Assembly (NCBI RefSeq): GCF_000003815.2
Contig: NC_049992.1
Location: 3,273,703-3,333,702 of the forward strand
DNA from: Branchiostoma floridae
Lineage: Eukaryota > Chordata > Leptocardii > Amphioxiformes > Branchiostomatidae
DNA: 60,000 bases
Reading direction: 5' to 3'
Part shown: positions 34,601-46,300 of the stretch, piece after piece
Layout: every line of letters begins with the position of its first letter
Numbering within the stretch: the stretch's first letter is position 1
The notes under the pieces: generated by a model
Database searches by the model: none
Seen by the model: only the letters and a program-made list of their open reading frames with translations
Told to the model about the DNA's origin: nothing
Program-made: the position numbers and the translations under genes

Positions 34601-35613
34601 TAAGGGCACAGCATAGGGACCTGTCAGGGATTCAAACTCAGTACCTCACTACTTCTACCTTGCCCAAGTTAGTGACCTTAATGACACATTTTTACCTCTG
34701 GTCTACAGATACGTCAGATGACAGAATCACATTCGGCGGGGAGGGAACAGAACCGGGCAAGTTTGGCAGGGAACTGGTGGGGAAACCATTGGCCGTGTCT
34801 CCTAGCAACGAGATGTTCGTCACTGACCACGAGAACAGACGTATACAAGTCTTTAACATGACGGGTGGGTTTCTCCGCCATTTCTCTACCGGCGACTGGG
34901 ACCCACTCGCACTTTGCATCGCCCGTACGGGCGACATGTGGATCCTGATGTGGCCGGCATGGAAACCATTGCGGGGGAAGGATGATCGACCTCATGCTGT
35001 TAAGTACAGCAAGGACGGTCAAGTCTCCGTCAGATTCAACATGGATCCCATAAGGGTGATCCAAAAAGCAATTGTCGCAGACACATTATCAGACAACATC
35101 ATCGTGTTATGGAATCAGTGCAGAGCTTATAGTAAGGATAAGAATTGTGCAGTGGTGGTGTTTGGGCCAGATGGGACTCTGGAGCGCATGTTTGGCGACA
35201 TATCCAAGCCATACTCAGTAACTGTGGACAAAGATGGCAACGTCTACGTTCTGGAGAACTGGTATCACTCCATTTACAAGTTTAACAAGTTCGGAAGTCT
35301 TTTATCCATATTCCAGCGCAGACCCCAAGGAACTGGTTACCTCGAGTGGCCCAATGATATCTGTTCGGACGGTTTGGGTCACTTAATCGTCACCGATGGG
35401 CTAACGAAGTACGTGCAATTTTTCACAGGCTTTCGCGTGCAGATGATCACACGTTACGGAGAGTACATTCGGACCATTGCGAAGCTAAGTACCGACCAAA
35501 CCCAAACAAAAGTCGCCCTGTGTACCGGGGGACGACTTGTGGTGATTTCTGGTTATACTGTCACCATCATTCGCAACTATTCAGGGTTGTACAACGGTAC
35601 ATATGTGCTGTGA
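28279..35613 (+). CDS. Receptor-like protein B: SAM-like, NPxY tail, TM, NHL-type propeller (complete)
   Basis: Six exons: 28279-28600, 29163-29960, 31600-31703, 33586-33681, 34017-34122, 34709-35613; 2331 nt = 776 codons plus stop, all GT-AG, phases 1,1,0,0,1. Order along the protein: SAM-like domain (about 5-60); acidic Ser/Thr tail (about 108-373) with a two-unit internal repeat and NPTY/NPMY motifs; membrane segment (about 381-400); stalk with sequons NWT, NFS, NST (about 408-475); NHL-type propeller (about 476-776) with NMT, NYS and NGT. No signal peptide; type II orientation inferred from the basic pre-membrane residues and sequon positions. No RING or B-box, so it is not a standard TRIM. 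Function unknown; cytoplasmic NPxY suggests PTB binding or endocytosis. Poly(A) signal at 35674. Confidence 0.9.
29163..29960 (+). CDS. Receptor B exon 2: cytoplasmic tail with internal repeat and two NPxY
   Basis: 798 bp. Unit 1 PSVTHESSNPDVVTRGSS...LDLDTVTTDENFID and unit 2 PNVTHGDSTPDIATSGSS...HDLDTITTEENSLD are a roughly 41-residue tandem repeat. Then AVTYSYDNELQYRL, RPNPTYEADD and RPNPMYGKGAD. Upstream it also carries AYSMAD, PYSTNG and TYSANDGD, three Y-S repeats. Confidence 0.9.
30376..31443. mobile_element. Dispersed repeat, CATGGAGGT-ended relative, receptor B intron 2
   Basis: Starts TTACCTCCATGAAATGTCATGG, has GTGTGTCTGTGTGTTTGTG, GATAACTCAAGAATGGCTGA, CCCCCTAGCGGCTCCCC, octamer-rich modules, and ends TTTTCATGGAGGTATGAGGT then GAACTCTAGTT. 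Different site from the element in gene A, so the insertions are independent. Confidence 0.75.
31600..31703 (+). CDS. Receptor B exon 3: transmembrane segment
   Basis: VYRYRWHIVLVVSIVLAGLI then ISAYVAALQSKDIRT; donor GTAAGG. Confidence 0.93.
31760..32244. mobile_element. Pogo/Tigger-like nonautonomous element in receptor B intron 3
   Basis: CAGTCAAACCTGTATTAGC ... GACAGGTTTGACTG with TA at 31758-31759 and 32245-32246. Internal GGCCAC(C)/GTGGCC units alternate near both ends. No transposase. Receptor A has nothing at this site. Confidence 0.88.
33012..33160 (+). mobile_element. tRNA-derived SINE
   Basis: GGGACCGCGTGGCGCAATCC with A box TGGCGCAATCC, B box GAGTTCGAACCCC at about 33064-33076, then CGATCTTGTGCCCTTGGGAA and the body. 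A reverse fragment lies just downstream at 33215-33285. Confidence 0.87.
33586..34122 (+). CDS. Receptor B exons 4 and 5: extracellular stalk
   Basis: Exon 4, 33586-33681 (SYNVQDFGNWTTLNFSKLSD), is 9 bp longer than in A; exon 5, 34017-34122 (VSPMTYKPLGLVNSTEDFES), is 15 bp longer. Both differences keep the frame. Confidence 0.88.
34420..34680 (-). mobile_element. Reverse SINE fragment at receptor B intron 5
   Basis: Same body blocks as 23430-23865 (CACATCGGGATTGATCTCTT, ATACGTGTGGTGGGTTCTTT, CTCATTTTCACCTGTCAAG). It lies at the same place relative to exon 6, so it predates the duplication; the nested MITE of gene A is absent here. Confidence 0.72.
34709..35613 (+). CDS. Receptor B exon 6: NHL-type propeller and stop
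   Basis: 905 bp, phase 1 in. Blocks PLAVSPSNEMFVTDHENRRI, PYSVTVDKDGNVYVLENW and WPNDICSDGLGHLIVTDG match copy A. B is shorter after the second block and has an extra segment (KYVQFFTGFRVQMITRYGE) where A has EPYRVQKFTGHGD. Ends GTYVL. Confidence 0.9.
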
Positions 35614-35673
35614 GGTTTTGAATGTATATTGATGATGTATATATTGCAATTGTATATGGGCCATGGTGCCTGA

Positions 35674-35679
35674 AATAAA
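35674..35679 (+). terminator. Polyadenylation signal, receptor B
   Basis: AATAAA 61 bp after the stop, followed by AATAAAC at 35681. Confidence 0.65.
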
Positions 35680-35689
35680 CAATAAACAT

Positions 35690-37072
35690 AAACACATAAA
35701 AGCTTAGCAAGAAGTCCACATGGCCATATGTATACTCTTTAGACCTTTATAGGGTTTGTAAGTCACAATGCAACCGCTCGGCCGGGCAACTGAACTCTAT
35801 AGAACTTAGCATTAAGTCGTTATTCCCTTTTGATTTATCTAGGGGTATCATTTTCCCTACTTTGTTAAGTATGATTATGCATACCACTACTGCTTTGCTT
35901 TGTATGCAATTAGCTCTCGGGCATGAATTTGCAATAGAGATTATTATTATTAAGAGCAGCAAAACTTTTAAAAGAATGTAAAACAACAAGGGAATGACAC
36001 ATTTATCTTTTCAAGTCACATTACGTTAGGGTTAGATCTTGGATTTACTAATTTTGCAATAATGTCTTTGTTATTCTTACATTACTTTGTGTTGTATCAA
36101 TTTGGAACTTGCGTTATTGGTTTGACATCTCTTGTAACTTTGATGTTATTTGATGTACTTAAATAAAGAGCTTGTAGAATTTCTCGGTACATATATCTTT
36201 CGTCTTTTCTGTCACAGCCAGTGAAAACATTCATTCTTCATTGACCTACTGCTGGTTGTAAAGCCATGTCCATAGTCTTGAATTGAGATAAAATCAACCC
36301 TCATACTTTGTCCACGGGTTCCCATAATACCGCCACATGAAAAACAAAACACAAAAAAACATTGTTATAGAGGCCTCCCGAGATTATTTTGAAGACCTAA
36401 ATATAAGTATATATCTCAGAATTACTGATGTATACACTTTCAATTCATGTATTTTTTTTTCATGTTTATTATATATTATGTGGCGGTATTATGGAATCCG
36501 GTGGAATTACGAAAGTTGATGTTACTGGCACCCTGGAATTGCCCAATTTACCCAGTTTTAGCTAAGAATTTCAATTACAGGCCAAACCCCCATACATACT
36601 CTTGGGGCTCTAAAAGGGTTGCCTGGAAGAGTAGCCAGTCCAGCCGCCGGGCCCAGCTTTTCCGTAAACCCTTGAAAAGAAAAAAAAAAAAACACATTTC
36701 TTTTCCAAAATCTAAAATTGATGAATAAGTCACGGCATATCATTTACTGACGGAATATAATAGCTATGAGGAGTATATAGGAACAGTTGAAGCCTTATAC
36801 AAACACAAAATACCACCGCATCAAAATCTAATTTCGTTTTGTGATAAAAATATCCGGCGATCGGCTTCAGTGGATCGAAGAAGAATGAGTGGTTCTCTGC
36901 AAATAATCCGCTCGCTTTACAGCTGGTTCGAATCTGCGCCGAATCGCGCGCTAGTGTCAGTCCTGGCCGGGTCACGTCAGGTGCAGGTCATGTGGTTCTT
37001 CCCGGCCCAGTCCGGTTCCTTGCAAGACGAAGCGAAAACGTCTTTTCCTCCTTATCCTAGCTCCTTCCCCGA
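35690..37072. promoter_or_regulatory. Receptor B 3' flank and SLC12A9 upstream region
   Basis: The shared 3' flank of the duplication runs to about 36922. The last 150 bp before the SLC12A9 start are unique and moderately CpG-rich (GCGCCGAATCGCGCG), suggesting a TATA-less promoter. Thus the duplication end lies at or inside the SLC12A9 promoter. Confidence 0.5.
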
Positions 37073-37358
37073 ATGACTGCCGTCTTCAGATTGTTCTCAA
37101 GTGTCAAGCAGCATGACTCGAAGCATCTGAAGAAGTCTGACAAGACAGAAATGGCGGAGCTTGAAGGAGCCTCCGCCAACGAGCGGTCACCGCTCATAAA
37201 CTATCGCCTCTCTCGGAGCCTCAGTAGCACCCCCAGGCTGTCTTCAGACAAGGAGCCGGCGCAACCAGAGCCCGGCTCAAGGAAACTGTCCACGTTCTTA
37301 GGCGTGGTGGTGCCCTGCACCCTGTCTATGTTCAGTGTCATTCTGTTTCTACGTATGG
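37073..37358 (+). CDS. SLC12A9: SLC12A9 exon 1: N-terminus and start of TM1
   Basis: ATG at 37073; a second in-frame ATG at 37151 ([15 protein letters not shown]) corresponds better to the vertebrate start, so the first 26 residues ([15 protein letters not shown]...) may be a lancelet extension or 5' UTR. Donor GTAAGT, phase 1. Confidence 0.9.
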
Positions 37359-40300
37359 GTAAGTAGAAAAAAGCTTCCGTCTATAATAACGTTATTTGTT
37401 TTATGACATGAATGATAAATAACGTTATAGCTTACTTCCGGGGACGATTGTTTTGACTTCAAAGTCAAAGTCCGGTTTGTAACGGTATGGCATTTGTGTG
37501 TGTGTTGTCATTTTGCATGTTTTATATGGTTTGTGTATAACGTTAACGTGTTCTGGGTCTCAGTGAAAAATAGAATATTATATATAGAAAAGTCTCTAAA
37601 TTATATTGGATTTTTTGTTTGTTTATCAAGACCGGTAGAAAACGTTAAATGATGACATGATCTGTATATACGTTTGTAGATATCTGAAATATTTATTAAG
37701 ATGAATATTCTTTATAAAAGTGCATGCTCAAACTTGAGAAGTTAATGTTGACATTGTTCGCATCACGGTCTAGTTAACAAGCACAAGTAAGGACTAGACC
37801 ATTGAAATAACATTTGCATGACGTAACTGTACTGACAGTGAAACGACTTGTAACATGACCCTCACATGTTTGTCTGACTGTGACAAATGGCAGATTGTTC
37901 ACATATATAGGACAGAAAGGCACTGTTCCAGGGCTTGGCTAAAGTTTTGCATGGTTTCTTTCATGTTGCAATGTTGATTTTTTTTTAAATTTTATAATAT
38001 TATAATCGGATTCTTCAATGAATGAACAAATCTTTACAAATGGGATGATGGCATTGTAACCCCCATTGTCTGACTGAGGGCAAAGTTTGGTCATTTGTGT
38101 GATGTATGATTTTGTAATGCCATGAGGTCATGTTCAACAATGTAACCTTTTAAAGGTGAAGTCATACAAAGTAGGCCTATCAAATATTAAGATATGAGAA
38201 TGGAATCTTAATTGCAACGCACTTGTATAAGATTCAGTGTAGTGGGCTATAATTTTATAAAAAGTGGAAGAAATGGTATTATAAACTCTCATCAATACGT
38301 AAGAATTTAAGGTAATAAGATACATTGCACATATAGGCTATATACAGTCATAACTGCCCAAAAAGATCACTCAGGGGATGGATGAAATCTGGTCGTTCCT
38401 TGTGAACATTGTGGATCTCTATCTACAGGTTTCCCAACATTTGTGTCAATGGGGAAATCATCCAAGGGACCACCAAGGAGTGATCACAATGGCCATATGG
38501 TACCTTATGTAGGTGCTTCCTTGACTGTATCGGTACTCAAACTATTGTCACATATTACATGTTCTACCAGCAACATTGCCCTGTTTTCTTACCTTCTTGC
38601 AGGTTTCTTAATCGGGCCAGGCTGGACTCCTTGTACTGTAGGCATTGCCCAGTTCTTCCTGACGTACAGAGAGAGAGATAATTCCAAGAGCTAAGCTTAG
38701 TATTGCTACATATTGTGTTCTAGTGGTGACGTTCTGTTTTCTTGTCTCCTTGCAGGTTTCTTGATCGGCCAGGCTGGACTCCTTGTTGGCATTGCTCAGT
38801 TCTTCCTGGCGTACTGTATCATCGGCCTGACCATCCTGTCTATCTGTGCTATCTCCACTAACGGAGCTATCGAAGGGGGAGGGGCTTACTGTATCCTTTA
38901 CATTTCAAAAAAGAATATTTCTTAATGTGCAGGTAGATTTCCTGATAAAAGTCTAGGATGTTTCGTGATCTTTCAAAGTTAGGTGATGATTTTATGTGTG
39001 GCCTTCTTGACACCTTTACTCTGATTTGAAGTCTGTAAACAGTGTAAATGTAATGGGCACATAGACTTTCTGAAACTTATGACCCCCTCCTGCAAAAGTG
39101 ACGTGTTCCTGATGCCACTGCTGGAGATAGAAGGGTCATTCATTCTGTGAACAAGGTTGACGGAGTTCGTCCAAAAATTTAGAGGGGTAAGTCTCAATAC
39201 TGTTAATTCCAGTGTTGAGTGTTAGCATTTTTCTGTAGTGTAATTCGAAGTTGAACTGTCTTTGATTGATTTTTCATTCAAACTCTGACGTTACAATCAT
39301 GAATAGACTGTGGAAATTGAATAATCTAGTTTTGAACTGTTTTACAGCTTCTTCAGTTTCCATGTAATATCCTTGACAGGTGTCAGTCATGATCAGTCGT
39401 ACGCTAGGCCCAGAGTTTGGAGGTAGTGTCGGGGTTCTGTTCTACTTTGCCAACATCTTCTCCTCAGCCCTGTACGTACTGGGTCTGGTGGAGGCTCTAC
39501 TGGGGAACTTTGGGGCTGAAGGTAGGTGGAAAATCACTTATAAGATCAGCCTTTTATCTTTAAGGTTCTATGTAAGTTTTTATTATCATTCTGTTAATGT
39601 AGGTATGCAACTGAAGGATTCCTCTTTATGTTCAGAATGTTTTGTTCTTTACCCTGTAGCTAGAAATACAGTAATCGCTAAAAGATTTAAAGTTTAGACA
39701 TGTATTATGTCTACAATTGGTTCCAGTGGACCTTTTGTAGTTGCTGGCTCATTGTATACAAGTTCTTAGAATCTTACCCTTTAAGTATAGGTCAAAGGTA
39801 TATGATGTATGTTCCCTTGCGCAAGCCCTGCCTGCTTGTCCAATTCCTGTACGACATGTAATACATACCCTTTAACCTGTAAGGTCAGAGGTTAAAGTTG
39901 AATGATGATGTGTTTACAGATGGTTCCCTGGCGCATGCCCTCCCCGTGGGACACTGGTACTCCTTCATGTAGGTCAGAGGTTAAAGTTGAATGATGATGT
40001 GTTTACAGATGGTTCCCTGGCACACGCCCTCCCCGTGGGACACTGGTACTCCTTCCTGTAGGTCAGAGGTTAAAGTTGAATGATGATGTGTTTACAGATG
40101 GTTCCCTGGCCCATGCCCTCCCAGTGGGACACTGGTACTCCTTCCTGTACGGCACACTGTTCCTGCTGTTTAACCTGTAGGTCAGAGGTCAGAGTTTACA
40201 CTGTTTGTTTACAGATGGTTCCCTGGCCCATGCCCTCCCTGTGGGCCACTGGTACTCCTTCCTGTACGGCACACTGTTCCTGCTGTTCAACCTGCTGGTG

Positions 40301-43300
40301 TGCCTGGTCGGGGCGCAGATGTTCGCTCGGACGTCCCTCGTCATCTTCTGCGTGGTGCAAGGTACATCCATTATTCGGGGTCCACTGTTCATTGTGCTTG
40401 TTGAAAAAAAAGGAGCTAGGGGAATTTTCCAGGTGCAACGAACCTGTAAATACTGTACACAGCTGCAGTGTCTGTCCTCTCAATGGAAGACTAGCTCTTC
40501 AGTGATATAAAACTGGATTGAGATCACTTTCCTTTCCTTTTCCTTGGTGGCTACAAGTCCCACTCTATGATACTCCAGAATGCTCCTTCGTTTTCTGATA
40601 CTTTAGAATGATTGATTGTGTAATATTGATAAAAGTTCCCATGCTATATATTGTACATTTGTTGTGCAAGTCATAATTATAGTCAGTAATGTTTATTATC
40701 CTCCAGTTGCCATAGTGAGTGTGTTCATCAGTTTTGGTGTGGAGTATAGTGATGAAAGTTTCCATGTTGTATCTTGTACATTAAGTACATGTGCACTGAA
40801 GTTATTACAGTCAATAATTTTTAGTGTCCTCCAGTTGCCATAGTGAGTGTGTTCATCAGTTTCGGTGTGGAGAATAGTGATGAAAGTTTCCATGTTGTAT
40901 GTTGTACATTAAGTACATGTGCACTGAAGTTATCATGGTCAATAATGTTTATTATCCTCCAGTTGCCATAGTGAGTGTGTTCATCAGTTTTGGTGTGGAG
41001 AATAGTGATGAAAGTTTCCATGTTGTATCTTGTACATTAAGTCCATGTGCACTGAAGTTGTTATGGTCAACGAATGTTTATTGTTCTCCAGTTGCCATAG
41101 TGAGTGTGTTCATCAGTTTTGGTGTGGAGAACAAGCCGATGAACATCAGCCTGATCAACAGCATCCCGAACCCTGACATCGTCAACCAGACCATCAACCA
41201 CTCCATGTACACTGCCTTCAACGTGGAGACCGCCAGGGAGAACCTCTGGCGTGAGTCTCTAATGCCTTAATTATTGAATAATCATTTAGTAAGCAAAAAA
41301 CAAAATGCAAGACTGACTCAACCAGACCATCAACACTCCATGTACACTGCCTTCAACGTGGAGACAGCCAGGGAGAACCTCTGGCGTGAGTCTCTAATGC
41401 CTTAATTATTGAATAATCATTTAGTAAGCAAAAAACAAAATGCAAGACTGACTCAACCAGACCATCAACCACTCCATGTACACTGCCTTCAATGTGGAGA
41501 CAGCTAGGGAGAACCTCTGGCGTGAGTCTCTAATGCCTTAATTATTGAATAATCATTTAGTAAGCAAAAAACAAAATGCAAGACTGACTCAACCAGACCA
41601 TCAACACTCCATGTACACTGCCTTCAACGTGGAGACAGCTAGGGAGAACCTCTGGCGTGAGTCTCTAATGCCTTAATTATTGAATAATCATTTAGTAAGC
41701 AAAAAACAAAATGCAAGACTGACTCAACCAGACCATCAACCACTCCATGTACACTGCCTTCAATGTGGAGACAGCCAGAGAGAACCTCTGGCGTGAGTTT
41801 TACATGTTATTACATTACTTATTAAACAAAACAAAATAATATACACAACCCACTGATTCCACAACAGAAAATCATCAACTTCAATGTGGAGGCAGCCAGG
41901 GAAAACCTCTGGCGTGAGTTTTACATGTTATTACAACTATTTATTAAGCAAAACACCAACATATGTCAAGAATGCACTCACTCCAAAACAACTTCAACAT
42001 GGAGATAGCAAAGGAAAACCTCTGGCGTGAGTCTCTAATGCCTTAATTATTGAATAATCATTTAGTAACCAAAATACCAAAATGCAAAAATATACACAAA
42101 CCACTGACTCACAGCCAGACATCAATCAATCCATGTACACAGTTTTGAATGTAGAGACAGCTAACTTTAAGGATAAACCCTAACATTAGATTGTATTGTA
42201 ACAGTTATAATTGCCATTAAGTAAGACACTAACACTCCCAACCAGACCATCAACCACTCCATGTACACTGCCTTCAATGTGGAGACCGCCAGGGAAAACC
42301 TCTGGCGTGAGTTTTACTTGTTACAGTAGAAGCCAGTTAATTGCACAACGGATTAACGCACACTTCTGTTAACTGCACGGAATTTCAAAATCCAAAACCG
42401 GTGCGGTCCAGCTAGATAACTTCGCATTATTGCACCAGTCGGATGATTGCACCAAATTCACTGGCAAATAGGCCGTGCAATTAAGCGGCTTCTACTGTAT
42501 TACCAAAACACCAAAATATATCAAGAATATAGTTCAATAAACACAACATACTCATTACAAAACAAATTTAACACGGAGACAGCCAGGGAGAATCTCTGAC
42601 ATGAGTCTCTAATGCCTTAATTATTGAATAATCATTTAGTAAGCAATATACCAAAATGCAAAAATATACACAAACCACTGACTGACTCTGCCAGACATCA
42701 ACCACTCCATGTACACTGCCTTCAATGTGGAGACCGCTAGGGAAAACCTCTGGCGTGAGTTTTACATGGATCTTACAGTATTCTTACTGTTAGCTCCTAA
42801 GGAATGAGTATACACAACCCACTGATTCCAAAACAGAATATGATCAAATTCTTTGTGGAGACAGCCAGGGAAAACCTCTGGCGTGAGTTTTACATGTTAT
42901 TACAACTATTTATTAAGCAAAACACCAACATATGTCCAAAACAACTTCATCACGGAGATAGCAAAGGAAAACCTCTGGTGTGAGTCTCTAATGACTTAAT
43001 TATTGAATAGTCATTTAGTAAGCAAAATACCAAAATGTAAGAATATACACAACCCACTGACTGACCCATCCAGACATCAACCACTCCATGTACACTGCCT
43101 TCAACGTGGAGACCGCCAGAGAGAACCTCTGTCGTGAGTTTTACATGTTATTACAACTATTCATTAAGCAAAACACCAACATATGTCAAGAATACACTCA
43201 CTCCAAAACAACTTCATCTTGGGGATAGCAAAGGAAAACCTCTGGTGTGAGTCTCTAATGACTTAGTTATTGAATAATCATTTAGTAACCAAAATACCAA

Positions 43301-46300
43301 AATGCAAAAATATACACAAACCACTGACTGACTCTGCCAGACATCAACCACTCCATGTACACTGCCTTCAACGCGGAGACAGCCAGGGAAAACCTCAAAG
43401 CACCAAAATATGTAGAGAATGTACACAACACACTCGTTCCAAAACAGCTTTAACACGGAGACAGCCAGGGAAAACCTCTGGCTTGAATTTTACATTTTAT
43501 TTCCACTACAAAGAATTTTACAACCCACTCACTCTTATCCTAACCATCATAACTTCTGGCATGATATTTGTTTGCTCCTTTTGGGGTTTCTTCTAATTGT
43601 TTACGATCAATCACTAAATCCTTTTAATTTTTATATGAGATATGAATTCAATGTTGAAAAAATCTATGGTCACATTTGTATGTGTATATTTATGTTTTGA
43701 CAGATAATAGATTCAATCATGTTGAATTAACAATGTAATGTACACATGTACCATCATGTACCTTATGATCATAATAGGATATATTTTCACCCCCAACTGA
43801 TTTTGGGACTGACTACAGCACAGGCACCATCATGAACTTTGCTACAGTATTTGCCATCATGTTTAATTAGTACTACATGTCTGTACTCACCATAATATGC
43901 TGACAGCAGGTTTTGTTTGTGTTCCCAGCGGATTTCGGGACTGACATCATGAACTTTTCTACAGTGTTCGCTATAATGTTTCATTATTACTACATGTCTG
44001 TACACACCATAATATGCTCACAGCATGTTTTGTTTGTGTTCCCAGCGGATTTCGGGACTGACTACAGCACTGGCACCATCATGAACTTTGCTACGGTGTT
44101 CGCCATCATGTTTAACGGCTGCACGGGCATCATGGCAGGAGCCAACATGTCAGGTAAACAATTGGTCTGTATTAAGTTTGAAGCTCTATCAAGCCCCTGA
44201 CACAATCAAGCCCCTGACATAATCAAGCCCCTGACACAAGGTTGTCTCCAAGCTCTATCCTTCCTTTCTGGGATGTGTTGGGAAGGTAAAAAATTCAAAC
44301 CCTGCCAATTCAAAAAAGTTTGTGGCATGAAATTTATCAAAATACATACTAAGCGTATAAGGCCACACCAATTTAATTTCTTGGTTCACGGATTTTTTCA
44401 TAAAAAATATGGAGCGAGAGGGGGAAATAAAAATAAAAATTGTAAAATGGTTGGGGTAATGGTAACGGCTAATCCAAAACATAAAGAAAAAAAGTTTTCA
44501 GCCTGAAAAAAGTACAAAAACACTATCATTGTACAGTAACAGCACCTGTACCCTCACTTTAAGGAGCTTATAATATAAAGGCCAATTTGCTGCACCAGAG
44601 AGTTGGTGAATGGTTTCATTAATGGTGAAAATTTGCTGAGTGGTAATTTTTATTTTTTTTCCCAAAAAATAGGAGCGAGCGAATCTGTGAGCCAAGAAAT
44701 TAAATTGGTGTGGCCTAAGGACAGATTAAAGAACAAAATTAACAACATGGGCTCCCAAACAACGAGTTGGACAGGAAAATGTCACACTTTTTTTTAAAGA
44801 CCTCGCTACAACTTTATTTGCCCCTGATCACTCCCCAACCAACATCAGCAACACTTCTAGTTTGACAACATTGTAGCAATGCAGTTCCTTCGGTAAAGTG
44901 TAGCAAACTGTTTCACAATTCTGTGACAATTTTATTGAGGCAAATCCAAGCAGATCCTTTACAATTCTATGATGTTTTTTTACATCCAGCAACCTGGCAA
45001 ACCCCAGCAGATCCTTTACACATGATTTATTTTTTGCATACAGGTGACCTGGCAAACCCCAGCAGATCCATCCCCATCGGCACCATCTGTGCAGTGATGG
45101 CCACCTTCGTGGTGTACCTGCTCCTCTGCATCTTTGTGGCATTCACCTGTGAAAGGTGAGAACACCACGTTTTCAAATGTCAGACATGTTCTTGTACAGG
45201 AATCTGAAAATTAAACTGGTACTCATGACGAAAAATGCTTGTGATGAGAAGCATTCACCAGGCATCCGCCATGGTTTCTTCAGCTCTGAAGGGTCACGTG
45301 ACATGAGAGTTGGAGGTCACTCTATTTATTAGTCACTTGACTGGACTTTACTGGACGATTGTGTTGTAGATGGGGAGGGAGTCGGACATGTTCTTGATCC
45401 CTAGTTATTCCTTACAACTGGTTCCACTGCAACATAAGAGATGGCCAATTGGCTCTAAAGACAAGCCAGCGTATCTTTGTGGTCTTCATCTAATTTGTTA
45501 ATGTCAGATTTGCATACTGTATCTGTATCTATATAGCCGGTATAACCACGCTTCAGCGTAACGCAGCAGCTGTACTTTTCCACTGAATTCAATACATGTT
45601 CAGAAAACTGCATATTGTAAATTGCAATTGCGTATGTTCTTATGTACCATTTCAGAAGTTTTCTGCAAAGGCTAGGGCTGGTGAAAATACCATGTATCAT
45701 GTGACTGTCATGTGATTATCATGTGTTCCTTACACAGAGACCTGCTTCAGAATAACTACATGGTGCTGCAGTACATCAACATGTGGGCACCCTTACCAGT
45801 GATAGGTCTATCTGCACATATCATGTGTAGACCATGCTGATATCATGTGACTGTCATGTGATTGTCATGTGACTGTCATGTGATTATCATGTGTTCCTTA
45901 CTCAGAGACTTGCTGCAGAATAACTACATGGTGCTCCAGTATATCAACATGTGGGCACCCTTACCAGTGATAGGTCTGTCTGCATATATCAAGTGTAGAC
46001 CATGCTAATATCATGTGACTGTCATGTGATAATCATGTGGACTTGCATTCCTTACACAGAGACCTGTTGCAGAATAACTACATGGTGCTCCAGTACATCA
46101 ACATGTGGGCACCCTTACCAGTGATATGTCTATCTGCAGATATCATGTGTAGACCATGCTAATATCATATGACTATCATGTGATGATCATGTGATGATCA
46201 TGTGATGATCATGAGGATTATGTTCCTTCCACAGAGACCTGCTACAGAATAACTACATGGTGCTACAGTACATCTACATGTGGGCACCCTTACCAGTGAT

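Larger units (their letters stand above)
26269..36922 (+). repeat. Segmental duplication unit B (about 10.65 kb)
   Basis: Repeats the order of unit A: inverted promoter fragment, flank, receptor gene, 3' flank. The 3' flanks 25500-26268 and 36110-36922 align by eye through AGCCTGGAAGAGT, TTTCCGTAAACCCTT, CGGCATATCATTTACTG. SLC12A9 begins only about 150 bp beyond the right border. Confidence 0.85.

Noticed and set aside
40565-41021. Repeated minus-strand frames ([15 protein letters not shown]...)
   Set aside because: Antisense shadows of the exon 5 acceptor-side repeat units.
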